Origin: Sparassis latifolia
Taxonomy: Eukaryota > Basidiomycota > Agaricomycetes > Polyporales > Sparassidaceae
Direction of reading: 5' to 3'
DNA length: 64,000 bases
Assembly (NCBI GenBank): GCA_018466975.1
Contig: CM031559.1
Coordinates: 1,178,001-1,242,000, forward strand
This document shows, in pieces, positions 23,888 through 34,635 of the stretch. Position numbers and translations under genes: made by a program. Every line of letters starts with the position of its first letter. Within the stretch, counting starts at the first letter, position 1. Under the pieces are notes generated by a model that worked only from the letters and a program-made list of their open reading frames with translations, had not been told where the DNA came from and searched no databases.

Positions 23888-24800
23888 TGTGTGTATGGGA
23901 TGATGGGGGGAGAATGAGAGGATGCGTTGGAGCGGGGAACGGGCGGGATGGTTGTTATATAGGTGGGATAGGGGACAGTTCGCGTCATCTCCTCCTAGCT
24001 GGTATCGCTGCAAGCGCCGGCTGGCCGGACCCACCTCTGGTAAACACGACTGGACGCAACATGCCGGCTCACGCGTACCCAGCGTTCGTGCCACGTTGCC
24101 CACCGCTGCTGCCTGGTGCTCTGCTGGAAGCCACCGCTGAAGCCGAACTTGAGTCGATGACGTCGGTGATGTCGCGTCCAGTCACGCCCTGTGACACTAC
24201 GTTCCCAGCCAATCGCATAGCCGCGATCCATCTAATCAGCAGGGCCGGCCATCTCCGAGGTACGTCCGAGTCCTGCTCCGGTCAACGAAATGCACAGGCC
24301 TCGTAGCTCGCGCTCGCTCTCGTCGTCCGCTGCTATTTTCTATACGCCTGCCGTCAGTTCATGCTCAAGCATTTCAGCTCACCACGCTCCCGAAGGCTCC
24401 CCATCGGGTAGCTAGGCATGCAGCAAGTCGTTCCACCGTCCGCAGTTCCTCTAGGCCATCCGTGCGGACGACATACGAAAACTGCATCACGACATGTTCC
24501 ACACACCGAGACAGTCCCACCGTAGCTGAAGAGGTAGGTGCCTTTCTGTACCCGAGCCATGTAGTTGGCGTAGTCAGTTAATCTCATCCGTTTCACCGTT
24601 CCACCGCAGCTGCCACCGCATTATCGCGCGAATCGCAAGACCACCATCAAAGTCTTCAACAGAGTGACCATCAGCACAACATAAATTGTCACCAACCGCA
24701 ACGCAAACATAATGATGATATTCATAAGGATATCCAACATACCAACAAATATCATACACCCGTCCAATTCTGACATTTGACCTCCAATCCTCTCACTCCC
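23888..24800. other. Spacer and promoter upstream of phosphoketolase
   Basis: The first 100 bases form the phosphoketolase promoter. The remainder, up to the 3' end of the dioxygenase gene, has no recognisable gene. Frames run open on both strands across 23.9-24.3 kb because of high GC, but they show no motif. Confidence 0.45.
23955..23961 (-). promoter_or_regulatory. TATA box of phosphoketolase
   Basis: On the minus strand the sequence reads TATATAA, 68 bases upstream of the ATG at 23887. That is the same spacing class as the TATA boxes of the two alcohol dehydrogenases at 35.5 and 37.7 kb (64 bases each). Confidence 0.55.
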
Positions 24801-25506
24801 TTACTTGGCCTCCGCCACCGCCCCACACTCTGCACACTTTCTGGCCGCCGAGTCGCTCATCCAGTGTTGGATGATAGGCTTCAGCTGCGTTCCGAGATCC
24901 GTGACGTGCAGCTTCTCCTCGCGGATGATGGTAGGCTTCGCGTGCACCGGCGCCTTGCAGTACCACCGCAGGCGGTCTGTGCGCGCGAGTCAGCGCGGAA
25001 TCACAGAAAGACAAAGGAGGGTAGCGCACCGGTGGCGTCGTCCGGGCGGACGCGCTCGACGACGAGCCCTATCGTGTCCGCGAAGCGCACAGGGTTATGC
25101 GGCGTGTTCGCTGCCCACCGGGGTCAGCCCGCGCATACGAACCACGAGTGAGACTACAAAGAAAGCACACGCACCCGGCAGGAGGAACATCTCGCCCTCC
25201 CCGATCCTGATATCCCGGAACTCGTCCCCATCGACGACGCGCAGGAGCATCCCGCCCTTGTGCTGGTAGAACCACTCCTGCACCGGTGTTCTCGCTTTTA
25301 CTTCCCCGATTTATTTAAATAATGCGTCGAACGGCGCGCACCTCGGTCTCGTTGACGTGGTAATCGTTCCGCTCGTTGGGGCCCCCGACGGCCATGACGA
25401 TGAAGTCGTGCCCGGAATACAGGCAGAAGTTGTTCACCGGCGGCTGGAGGCGCTCCCCATTGTCCTTGAGCCACTTGGGGAAGTTGAGCGGCGGCGCGAT
25501 CGGCAT
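24801..25506 (-). CDS. 3-hydroxyanthranilate 3,4-dioxygenase
   Basis: Non-haem Fe(II) cupin enzyme of the kynurenine pathway. It opens the ring of 3-hydroxyanthranilate to the semialdehyde that cyclises to quinolinate for NAD synthesis (yeast Bna1). Exons 25506-25342, 25277-25175, 25110-25030 and 24976-24801 sum to 525 bases, giving 174 residues, the usual fungal length. Blocks read as [51 protein letters not shown] (iron ligands His and Glu), [15 protein letters not shown] (third ligand His), [20 protein letters not shown] and a C-terminal KCAECG. The Cys of RWYC plus the C-x2-C form the rubredoxin-like second metal site of fungal and bacterial members. All introns are 53-65 bases with canonical borders. 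The start at 25506 is the first ATG and gives the standard N-terminus. It lies on the same strand as phosphoketolase but shares no pathway with it. Confidence 0.95.
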
Positions 25507-25849
25507 CCTGAGCGCACAAATTGGGATCGGCAGTGGCTGGTGGCTGGTAGCTGGTGATGAGTGGTCGCGCTGGTGGTTGCGGTGAGAGTGGGTGAGAGCG
25601 CCCGCGCTGACTAGGACTCCCGTCTCAGATAATCGCAGATTCGATTTGCGTCATACTGCATACCATGTGATGATGCGACGAAAATGCAGCTGGTCGTAAT
25701 TTAAATCATTCTGTGAATGCAATTGGGATGCATACAATATGCTGTTCAAAGTTATTTTTTAAAACATGCGGTGTACATCTTGATGTAAATTGCGCGCCCA
25801 CTGGAATCGGATGTGTTCAAATGTAAGGTCACATGCATGATGCACATCC

Positions 25850-25945
25850 TCGATGTCGATCTGCATGAATCGGAATCTGCGTTAATCAGGATCTGCATGA
25901 ACAGAATCAACATGAATCGGAATATGCATAGACTCTGCATGAATG
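25850..25945. repeat. Short interspersed direct repeats with core TCTGCATGAA
   Basis: The words CTGCATGAATCGGAATCTGC, ATCTGCATGAACAGAATC, ACATGAATCGGAATATGC and CTCTGCATGAATG follow one another with short spacers. The core CTGCATGAA occurs three times and ATGAATCGGAAT twice. It looks like a decayed tandem array of roughly 16-30 bases per unit. Confidence 0.6.
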
Positions 25946-26292
25946 CGTGTGAGTATAAGAGAGACACCCTCTGTGCACTGGCATTGACTTGACCCACGTA
26001 CGCATACCATAGTCCACTGCAGATGATAACCTTATCCTCTCCGAGTCCTCCTCAGAATCATGTTGCACAAAAGCATGAGGTCTCGCTTGCTGTAGTAGAG
26101 TCCCCTGTGGTGGAGCGTACAAGTGCTGCCGCTGAGTGCAAGGTATGGATTATCTAAATACTCGCATAGATGACGCGCACGATTGAATATAAACATTAGG
26201 TGCGATGGCTGCCTTCGGAGAAGGACCATCTCGATCCCACTTTGATACGTGAACTCATTCACACCTCCTTAAACGAGTAGCGGGCCCTAAAG

Positions 26293-26633
26293 ATGGCGAT
26301 GAGTGTTTGGGCGAACCCTTGTGGTGCGCAGTTGCGGTTATACAGAGATGCCTTGAAGAAGTGTGTGGATGGGTTTCAGAATGCCGATGATGCGGTGGCT
26401 GCTTTGGTGCTCGAATCTGCGCTGGAGCTGGATTTTCGGAGAAGCGGGATGCATTGGACGCGGCCCTTCCAGCTCGAAACGAGTGGCACACGCAGAAGCT
26501 TGCGGCGGAATACCGGGTAGAGTGTTGCGCTCTCCAACTTCAGAGGTTCAGGAGAGCTATGTCGTCCTGCGAGGAGCAAATCGAGGATTGTGAGGATTTA
26601 CTTTCCATTTTTTCCCACCTCTACGGCACTTAG
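26293..26633 (+). pseudogene. Small unknown protein with one apparent frame slip
   Basis: The frame from ATG 26293 gives a leucine- and alanine-rich helical peptide (for example QLRLYRDALKKC and AVAALVLESALELDF) to about 26432. Beyond that point the sense reading moves to another frame that begins SEKRDALDAALPAR, continues LAAEYRVECCALQLQRF and SSCEEQIEDCEDLLSIF, and ends at TAG 26631-26633. The two halves together look like one helical protein of about 110 residues, broken by a single-base change near 26430. I do not recognise the family. It may be a pseudogene, an assembly error, or chance. Confidence 0.3.
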
Positions 26634-26977
26634 GCACATATTTGTTTTTCTGGAGTTGTCTCTTTCGTCTCCACCAGTACCAGCATGTAACTTTACTGGC
26701 ATATGCTTTCTGAAGATGTTATAAGATATAGGTACCCGGAATGTGCTAGATATTTTTGAGCCAAATTGCCAGGTACCGGACTTGGTCGGACTAGCGCACT
26801 GCAGATATGATTTTCAATCCTAAAAGTGTTTCTTGCGTTCTATCTTCAGTTAGCGGCATGACCACGGGATGTTTTGCACATTCCTGTAGATTGAATCCCA
26901 ACTGATTTCCTGTCTCTCGGCGGATGAAAACGTGAATATAATCTCAGATATTACTTGTGTCATACCACGTGATCGTG

Positions 26978-27004
26978 TTCGACGCGTAACAGACGCGTCG
27001 CGTC
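26978..27004. promoter_or_regulatory. ACGCGT-containing inverted repeat
   Basis: GACGCGT is followed by ACAGACGC-GTC-GCGTCTGT, an inverted repeat with 8-base arms around a 3-base centre. It resembles the 20-base palindrome at 32162 and the single site near 3672. It contains the MluI cell-cycle box core ACGCGT, but its position downstream of Rad17 argues against a simple promoter role. Confidence 0.45.
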
Positions 27005-27120
27005 TGTTCGCTGACTCTTCTACCTGGATCTCTGGGGCAAGCGCGCTGCCATCCAGAATCAAAATATAGAACATCCCCGAAAATTTCTGAGATCATCGTT
27101 ATATTATATCGAACACAACA

Positions 27121-27166
27121 CAAGCACCAGCCCCAGCACAAGCACAAGCACAAGCACAAGCACCCA
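27121..27166. repeat. CACAAG/CACCAG microsatellite
   Basis: Six-base units ACAAGC and close variants (ACCAGC, CCCAGC) are repeated about eight times just downstream of the Rad17 stop codon. Confidence 0.85.
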
Positions 27167-27210
27167 TAAAATACAGCACAATTGTAACGACCCGCCACCA
27201 GGGCAACAGA

Positions 27211-29895
27211 TCAGAACTCCTCGATATCATCCCCTCCAACCACCCACCACCGTGAGCCTCTCCCTCCCCGCCCCTCCGTAAATCCAATGTTCTCATCTCC
27301 CAGCATGTCCTGCGGCACGTCACCCTCCTCGTCGACCTGCACAAGCGGCCCCGCCTCCCGCGCAAACTCCATCTTCGAAAATAGCCTGTGCGATCCCGGC
27401 GGTGGCGCAGCCCCTCCTGTAAACGCGCGTCCCCTCAAGGGTGAACAACGACGCACACACATCCCCGCCATCAACGATGCACTCACCCGCATGCTCGCGT
27501 GCCCCCAGCACCCCGCCCAGCTCCAGCGCGACGTTCAGGCGGCTCCACCCGCCCGCGCGCCATTCCTCGTGCTACACGCGCCCACGCATCAGCACACACA
27601 CTTGACCATGCCCGCGAAGGGGACTCACCCGCCGGAGCCACGCCTGCACGTCCCGTACACTGTCCTCCGCCGCGCGCTCGCGGTGAAGCACCTCGAAGAA
27701 TGCGGGCTTGTACGCCTTCTGCCCGCGCCGGGCGACCGGCGACGGCAGCGCGTGCAGCGTCCCCAACGCCAGCAGGTGGAAGTGGTGCGGGTTCGCTTGG
27801 TACCACTGTCCCGCCGTGCCACAGACAAGTCGTTGGGGGCCGTTAGAGAGGACAGGGGAGGAGAGAAGGGGAAATTTCTTACCGCCTCACCGCCGCTCGC
27901 GTCGAGCCAGCTCAGCCAGTCCGCCTCGGCGTCGCACTGGTCGAGCTCGTTGCAGTATTGCGTGTAGTTCTGATGGACGTAGAGCGAGAGGAGGGACGCA
28001 TCGATCGGCGTGTCGGCGTACAGCATCTGACAAGGGACAGTCAACTCAGGCTATGCGAGAAGAGGAGAAGTGCCACCGACCTCGATATCAACGCGGCTCG
28101 CCCGCCGCTCATGCTCCTTCAGGTGCGAAGGGAGGGATGGCGGATCCTTGAGCCTCGCGTCGATCTCTTTGTCGCGCTGTATATCCCTCGCAGCAGCAGA
28201 CGCGTTTGGTGGGTCGCCCTTTCCTACGTGCCCCGTTAGATTCTTCGACTACATAATCCAAATGAAATACGCACGTTTGTTGTACAGCAACTTCCCAAGC
28301 AGATGGAACAGCGCCAAGCTTTGCTCGCGCCGCGTGACCGCTTCGAGGAGCACCCGCGCAGACGGGCCACCCGCCTTCCTGCTGCGCTTCCCGCCGCGCC
28401 CGGGTGCTGCCGCTTCTGCAACGCACGCGAACTGCAGCGCCATGATCGCGCTGCGGATGTCGCCGTTTGCAGACTCGACGACGGCATTCAACAAGTTCTT
28501 CGCAGGTGGCGCACCCACGGCCGCCGCGGCAAAGTGCGTGTCCAGCAGGTGCTGCAGTGCACGTTTGAGGAGCGTCGGCGCTATTGGGTTAAACCTGCAA
28601 TGCGCGATACCATCAGCAATGAGCCAGTGACGACGCTGGCACCACACGCACCCGATCTGTGTGACGCACGACGAGTTCAGCAGTGCAGGAGGGAGCACGC
28701 TCCGGATATCGAGCGCCTCCCGGCCGCGCGCCCGCCACGCGCCGCCCACGTCCTCACCGTCTTCACCCCGCAAGCCCGCGTCGCTGACGATCAACACCAG
28801 CGGCGCGACGCCTGGCTCCGGCACACCCGCGAACGCCTCCAGTGCCGCGTGGAAAGCTGCCTGCGTGCTCGCGTGCGCGATGTTAGGCAGGTCCTCCAGC
28901 AGGATGATCTGCCGCCGGGGGCCGGTCGCCGCTTGAGATGGGCGAGAGGAGGATGGTTTGGTGGTAGTAGACGGAAAGATGGAGTTGCAACTCGATGCGC
29001 GCTCTAGGAAGGTGCGGAACTTGTCCGAGAGCCCCTCGTACTCCATGTCCTCTGCGAAGTCATCGTCGCGGGAGAACCGCTCGTCCATGGTGTTCCGCCA
29101 TTCGAGAATCTCGAAGCCGAGCTCGCGCGACAGGACGCGTATCGTCGTCGTCTTGGCCGTGCCCGCCGGGCCCGTGAGGGCGAGTATGCGCTGGGTGAGA
29201 GGTACGTCATTGTGTGTGCGAGGGTGACGTAGAAAAAGAGCGATGTACGCGATATTTCTTCAATTTCCCCGAAGGCCCGCCATCGAATGCATCTAGCAGC
29301 CATTGACGGATTTCCTGGACCTTCCGCTTGTGCACAGCCAGATCTGCCTACCCCAGTAAGTTGAGACCTTGTCGTCATATATGACAGGCAGCATCTACCT
29401 CGGTAGTAGGCTCATACTTGTCCACCCACATGAGATCGTCTGCATGCACAATCTCTCAGCAAAAGCGCACAGAGGACGAACAAGGTTACGCACCGAGCTT
29501 CTCATGCTCGCTCAATCTTGGCGTCTCCCTCTCCTTCCCCTTCTTCTTTGGATCACTCTGCGACGACAGTCCTGGTTGGCTCCCAGTGAGGCCGAACACT
29601 GGCGGCTTCGCAAGCTGACAATACAGTAGTTCAACTATGACAATGCGTGAAATATTTCAATGCGACTCACGGATGAGAGAGGCTTGACCTTCTGTCTCTT
29701 TGTCGGAGGTGGGCCTATCAGTGGAGGAGAATCGAGACGGATATTGCTAACGCGAGAGGGCTGTTTCTTGGGCCTTTGTGCCTTCTTCGGCATTACGAGC
29801 TCAAATGTTCCTGATAAAGATCCTCTCCGACAGCGCGAGCCTCGAGGTTGTCTGGCAATTTCGCGGTCATCTGACATGTGACTTGGCAGTGACAT
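27211..29895 (-). CDS. Checkpoint clamp loader Rad17 (yeast Rad24) family
   Basis: AAA+ ATPase that replaces Rfc1 in an alternative clamp loader and loads the 9-1-1 clamp at damaged DNA in the nucleus. The N-terminal exon from ATG 29895 is basic and carries a proline-rich segment (PPLIGPPPTKRQKVKPLSS) typical of the disordered start. Later exons contain the AAA+ core: RILALTGPAGTAKTTTIRVL (Walker A GPAGTAKT, about 29190), FEILEWRNTM, FAEDMEYEGLSDKF, RRQIILLEDLPNIAH (Walker B), APLVLIVSD, RFNPIAPTLLKRAL, VESANGDIRSAIMALQFACV (sensor region) and LFHLLGKLLYNK. The C-terminal exons read DTPIDASLLSLYVHQNYTQYC and end in an acidic stretch with a stop at 27211. Introns are short and in frame where checked. 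Total length is about 680-720 residues, normal for the family. An ACGCGT box lies 25 bases upstream of the start. Confidence 0.9.
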
Positions 29896-29918
29896 GTAAC
29901 TGGTAACTCGTCACCCCG

Positions 29919-29924
29919 ACGCGT
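29919..29924. promoter_or_regulatory. MluI cell-cycle box (ACGCGT) upstream of Rad17
   Basis: ACGCGT within CCGACGCGTCACGG lies about 25 bases before the Rad17 ATG and about 120 bases before the next plus-strand gene. In fungi this hexamer is the binding site of MBF/Mbp1-type factors that drive G1/S genes, which fits a checkpoint gene. The closeness to the ATG is unusual. Confidence 0.35.
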
Positions 29925-30044
29925 CACGGCAAATCCACAGTGATGTCATGGCGATCGTTGCTTCCGTCATATTTAAATCATGCAAGTCCATTCTCAAATT
30001 CCACGTACGCTCTCAAACTTTACCAGCCTCATTTGATGCAGAAC

Positions 30045-30504
30045 ATGGACGACAGCAACTGGCAGAATTCCAAGGCGAGCAGCCACGAGTGAGGCCTTAG
30101 CAGTAGCGCTCAGGCGTTCGACCAGGGACAGGGGGTGGGTGGCGTGTACGACCAGACCAGGCAGGCAGGCCAGGAGACTATGGGCGGCGGACATGGGTCT
30201 GGCGTCGCTGGCGGCCCCAAAGGCTCCGAACAAAAGCAGTCCACTCAGAGCTCGGGCCAGAAGAATTGGCCGGAGCATGGAACTGAGGCCGTTGGCCAGA
30301 AGGCCGGCATGAACATGGTGAGTGGTGAGCCGCGATGGTTTGTCCGCTTTTCTAACGAGGGTTATAACCCAGAGTGACCAAAATGCAGCGAGTGCTTCTA
30401 CTTTTATCGACGAGGAGACACCGGAGTATTGTGAAGGTGCGTGTGTTCTCCAGTCAGTCAGGTTTTCTGCTCATCTCGCAGGCCACGGCCTTCCTGGCGT
30501 GTGA
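30045..30504 (+). pseudogene. Small glycine/glutamine-rich protein of unknown function, with an early in-frame TGA
   Basis: From ATG 30045 the frame reads MDDSNWQNSKASSHE, then TGA at 30090-30092, then continues open as SSSAQAFDQGQG, VYDQTRQAGQETMGGGHGSG, GSEQKQSTQSSGQKNWPEHG and VGQKAGMNM to a good donor (GTGAGT) at 30318. Two further exons (30373-30436 and 30482-30504) end in a TGA. The biased hydrophilic composition resembles stress-type, intrinsically disordered proteins. The stop lies inside the 12-base string GTGAGGCCTTAG, which looks like donor plus acceptor but is far too short for a normal intron. A TATA-like TATTTAAAT occurs near 29970. The gene may be broken, or the first exon may be mis-read. 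The last exon is also open in a second frame (TAFLACELFKNSG), so its reading is uncertain. Confidence 0.4.
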
Positions 30505-30944
30505 GCTCTTCAAAAATTCGGGCGTCATGGAGCTGTTCGGTGGATCTTAACGTGTATTTCCAGCAGTCAGTGTAGCGAAGTATAACATTAATATTGTAAT
30601 TCTACTAGCTTTGGAATTGGTTCATGTGTGTTTGTGTTGATATTCAATTTGTGGTAGGCCAGTGGTGAGTCCCCATATTATTTCGTCGAGCATCACTGCA
30701 CCTTCCGCTCGTCGAATTGCGTATGAACCCATATTGTACAGTACGCTGACGACCGTCCGTGCAAGTTGATCGATTGGCCAATCAGGGAATTCCAGATCTT
30801 ATGTCAAGGATCCAATCCTAGACTGGGCGCTGGAGTAGACGCAGGCATCGTTCATACGTCTACTATCAATGCAATCAATCCAGCGCAGAAGGTCCTGCCT
30901 TTCAGACAAATACCATCACAGCTCCCTTCCGTTCGACTTCCATC
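30505..30944. other. Intergenic promoter region before the methyltransferase
   Basis: 440 bases, AT-rich in the first half, with no coding signature. It should include the terminator of the upstream small gene and the promoter of the methyltransferase. Confidence 0.45.
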
Positions 30945-32061
30945 ATGTCCGAAATCACACCAGAGGGTCGAGTTCCTGCAGAAATGATTCCCCCATTGGA
31001 TCCGTCGCTGTTGAAGTTGTCCGATGTGGAGACGGAGTTTCTTCATGCGACCATTACTCAGGACGACGAGGAATTGCAACGGAGAATCCTCGGAGTGCAG
31101 AAAGAGTGAGCCCTAGATCTCCTCCAACACTATGCCAACTAATCATTGTGTCGATAGAGCATAGTGGGATTATCTCTGTCACGTTCATGCGCTCGTGGTA
31201 TATTGACGAATTTTTCTAGTGACATGTATCCATACCCGTGCATCCGCGCGTTCCACTATGTCAGCCTCATGATGTGCGGCAATTCCATCTATCCGATGGT
31301 ACTGGCTGCTGGGAAGTCCGGAAATACAAGGTTCCTCGACTTGGGGTGCTGCAGTACGTGGGTTCTTTATTGCGAGCGCATATAATAACGCATACTCCTC
31401 TGTCAAGTGGGGAGCGACGTTCGGAAGCTGGCCTACGACAGCTACCCCGTCGCGAACATTCTTGGATGTGACCTCAGGCAGGAATACATCGATACGAGTC
31501 ACAAACTTTACCAAGATGTGTTGACGTCCCCCATCCACTTCTTCACCTCCAACATCTTCGACGTCCCCGTGTTTTTCACTGCAACCAGTAACGCCGTACC
31601 TGTCGCACAGGTCACCAATCTCTCCCAGCTGCGAGGTACGGTAACGCACATCTATACAGGAGCGTTGTTCCATCTGTTCTACGAGGCGACGCAGAACGCG
31701 ATCGCCCTCGGTCTGGCTGTACTCCTGAAGAGGGAACGCGGGGCCATCATCTTCGGGAGACATTGCGGGTTGGTGAAGGAGGGTATGATCGACGATCACT
31801 TGGGCCGGTGAGGATCGCCTCCCTTTTCATCTAGGCATGTACGGCTTGACCTGTGACTCATGTTATTCGTGCGTCAGGACGCGCTACGGCCACTCCCCGT
31901 CATCCTGGCATAAAATGTGGAAGAACGTGTTCACTGAAGCTGAAGGTGCCGAGTTTGCGGAAGAGAAAGTGGTGATCAATGCAAATATGGTCGACGGCGA
32001 TTCCTCCATTGTGGCGCATCGCGGAGATTCCATGTTGATTTGGAGCGTTCAGTTGATGTAA
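30945..32061 (+). CDS. SAM-dependent methyltransferase, class I (fungal, unassigned substrate)
   Basis: Exons 30945-31105, 31220-31353, 31408-31807 and 31878-32061 join in phase through GT-AG introns, giving 292 residues. The N-terminal segment (EITPEGRVPAEMIPPLDPS) is the variable lead of a family common in Agaricomycetes. Exon 2 ends and exon 3 starts inside motif I, read across the splice as RFLDLGCCMGSDVRKLAYD, with the acidic motif II residue in VANILGCDLRQEYI. Later come SPIHFFTSNIFDVP, YTGALFHLFYEATQ (motif IV region) and RERGAIIFGRHCG, then an HxxSWHKMW segment and a C-terminal strand SMLIWSVQL. The glycine-rich loop and both acidic residues needed for SAM binding are present. The substrate is unknown. 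Relatives often sit in or beside secondary-metabolite loci, but none is obvious next to it here. Confidence 0.87.
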
Positions 32062-32388
32062 CTCATTTAATTGAACTGGGGACACGAAAAGTGTTTGTCA
32101 TACAGACCATTTGTTTATGAGATAAATGCACCTAGCCCTCTCTCACCAGACACGTTTCTAATGACGCGTCGCGACGCGTCAGTCATGTGCTCAGCGTTGT
32201 GGCCTAATTTCATCATTGACTTCTTCGTTCGAGTCGCATATATATATACGCATCTGTCGCTTTGCCAACTTGTAACCTTTCTCTCAGCTCGGATTGAATT
32301 TGTACGCATCCGAAGAACGTTAGATCGCAAGTCAAGGTGAGTTCCATAAATCACGCGAAAAACCTCATCAGAAAACTTTCTCTGTAGG
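32062..32388. other. Intergenic region with 20-base palindrome and TATA run
   Basis: 327 bases that hold the palindrome at 32162-32181 and a TATATATA run near 32240, about 150 bases before the ATG of the Kelch/MYND gene. Confidence 0.5.
32162..32181. promoter_or_regulatory. Perfect 20-base palindrome with two ACGCGT cores
   Basis: TGACGCGTCGCGACGCGTCA reads the same on both strands and contains two MluI-box hexamers flanking a central TCGCGA. It lies about 100 bases after the methyltransferase stop and about 210 bases before the Kelch/MYND start. The same core, GACGCGTCGCG, recurs near 3672 and 26990. Confidence 0.6.
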
Positions 32389-34635
32389 ATGGCCGAAGAG
32401 GCACCCCGTATATATACCTACAAGGAGCTCCGCCCAGAGCTCGACGTTCTATCCTTCAGTAACAGTCTGCCTTTAGAATGGCAGTGGGAGGCCATGACAG
32501 ACAGCGGTTCCCCGTGCCTCCGCAGCCTATGGATCAACAGACAGGCTGACGAGCTTCTAAAAAAGGGCAAGTATAAACATGCAAAAGATAAATACATCCT
32601 TGCCATGAGAGCGATCATTCCGCGCGACTTTGCACTTCCCGCGAAGGAGTATATCAATCCGAGGTACATGACACTCCTGGCGAGCGAAGGCCACTGGAAG
32701 GAACAACTGGACTTAGTGGAGCGCTGCGAAGGAGTCGCGCGATGCTGCCTGGAGATGGAAGAGCTAAATGGAGTACGTGTGTAGTGTATTTACGCAGAGA
32801 GATGCTGATGTGCCACGGGCAGGCGATGGACTGGCTGCAGGAAATACAAATTCTCTTCATATGCCAGACGACGGCCACTCACCCGGATAAATTGCGCAAG
32901 TGCAGTCTTTGATCTAGTGCTATAATACCTGATGGTTACCGCTGCAGCATTCATGCACGTCCAGGTATATTGAAAACCACTATGCAGTAGGCTCTCAATC
33001 TTCGCAGAGTGTGCCGTTTCATCACGCTAACCAATCCTCAGTACCGGATGCAAGCCGAAAACATGTACTCACGCATTATGTGTAGACTCGGCAACACGGC
33101 GACGCACGTTCTTCATGCACCGCGGCATGTGCATCGGCTGCATGGTCAGACAAGGCCTGCCACGTATCGTAGAGCTGAAGCGCGAGTCCGATGCCGTACA
33201 CAAAGTGCAACTCCGCCATCCCGAGCCCACGTACGTCGATAAGTGGTCAATCACGGGAACCAGCCTCGCAAGTTCGCGGTGCGTGGACGAAGCTCGACTT
33301 CACAGGCGGGGCCGTGCCTCAAAGCCGATTCGGGTTCTCTACCTGGATATGGAAGAGCAAGCTTTATGTGACTGGCAGACAGCCCTAGACACTGTCGGAC
33401 CACGTCGATCTTTGGTGAGGATGGCCACTACCCGATGGCAACGTAAGCTGACCCACCCAAAGTGTCTCGATCTTGCATCACCCACAAAGAAATGGCGCCG
33501 CCTTGCAGACCCTCGGGCGCCACATCTCAATCAAGTAATGTAGGTATGGAACAAAGCATGGATGTTCTCCGGAACCACAAAACAGATCTTCGCCTTCGAC
33601 CTGGTTACGGAGAAGTGGGCGAACGTTCTAACGGAGTTCGCTGGCAAGTCGTGGCCTTATCTCAATAAAGTGACGAAATACTGCATGGAGATCTTCGAGG
33701 ATGTCATGTACGTCTTCGGCGGAACAGACCGCTTCGCAGAGCTAGGCAACAACGTCCTCATGGCACTCAACCTGCGTACGCTGATATGGACACACCTAGG
33801 CGGGACTACCAATACTAAGGCGACGAACACCATGCCGATGTTGCGGCGATTCGCGAGCAGCCGGGTCATACCCGCCCAGAAACGTCTGTACATCCTCTAC
33901 GGTAACATCGGGCGCCAGTCCGCGTACATCGCACACAGGCCGTACGGAAATCTGGAGGACTACAACTACGAGGACATGTGGTCGTACGACATCCCTGGAA
34001 AATCGTGGCGAAGGGGGCGCATCCGCGGGAACTTCCCGGCCCCCCCGCTGTGAGATGGCATGCACATACAACTCGGTGCTCGACCGGGTCTGCGTTTATA
34101 GCGGGTATAATTCTCGTGGTCTTCCATCATCGGGGAGCTGCATTATACTTACGCATACTTTGGCGACACCTTCATGCTCGACCCCTCAACTGGAATCTGG
34201 AAACATGTACTCACCCGCGGATTCCCCTCGTACCGTGTACAGGCCCAATCAATCATCGACGAGGATACAGGTCGCATGTACCTATATGGGGGCAAGTCAA
34301 TCACAACATTGTAAACTCTCCTTGCTGATAAGCGTGTATGCTACACCAACTCAGAATTCGTGCCCTCCAAGCACGTCCAGAGTCGCACATTTGGAGATGT
34401 CTGGCAACTGTCAATAGACATGCCTGGCGGGTATTTCTCTGAGGCTGACTTGGAGCGGGACGTGCGCTCGCCAAAGATGGGCCCGTGGGCCCGCCGCTTC
34501 ACCTGCAGTTCTGTGAGCAATACCTGGCGCAAATGCGGCGGCTCCTGCGGGGGAAAGTACGTCTTTTGCTCGACCGAATGTCTGAAGGAGGGGTGGAAGG
34601 AGCACAAGCAGAAACATGGGTGTCGAAAGGTTTGA
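32389..34635 (+). CDS. Kelch-repeat protein with C-terminal MYND zinc finger
   Basis: Multi-exon gene of a basidiomycete family that combines a helical TPR-like N-terminus, a Kelch propeller and a MYND finger. MYND fingers bind proline-rich partners, so a protein-interaction role is likely. Exon 1 has helical pairs (WINRQADELLKKGKYKHAKD). Kelch blades are read as GAWTKLDFTGGAVPQSRFG with TWIWKSKLYVTG (33.28-33.39 kb), IFAFDLVTEKWANVL, DVMYVFGGTDRFAELGNN, LNLRTLIWTHLGG, LYILYGNIGR, MWSYDIPGKSWRRG, and TFMLDPSTGIWKHV with RMYLYGG. The MYND part near 34.5-34.63 kb has RRFTC, WRKCGGSC, YVFCSTECLKEGWKEHKQKH and a final GC. The join between about 33.23 and 33.55 kb could not be solved with clean splice phases, so either an intron was missed or the frame is damaged there. 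The stop is TGA at 34633. Confidence 0.72.

Larger units (their letters stand above)
25507..27210. other. Spacer between HAAO and Rad17
   Basis: It contains a stretch of repeated CTGCATGAATCGGAAT-like words (25.85-25.95 kb), a possible small disrupted gene on plus (26.29-26.63 kb), a palindromic ACGCGTCGCG cluster (26.98-27.00 kb) and a CACAAG microsatellite (27.12-27.17 kb). Minus-strand frames at 25.9-26.26 kb are open but unrecognised. Confidence 0.45.

Noticed and set aside
27483..27846. Long GC-rich frames on both strands over the Rad17 C-terminal exons
   Set aside because: Only the minus-strand frame with DTPIDASLLSLYVHQ and the acidic tail fits the Rad17 family.
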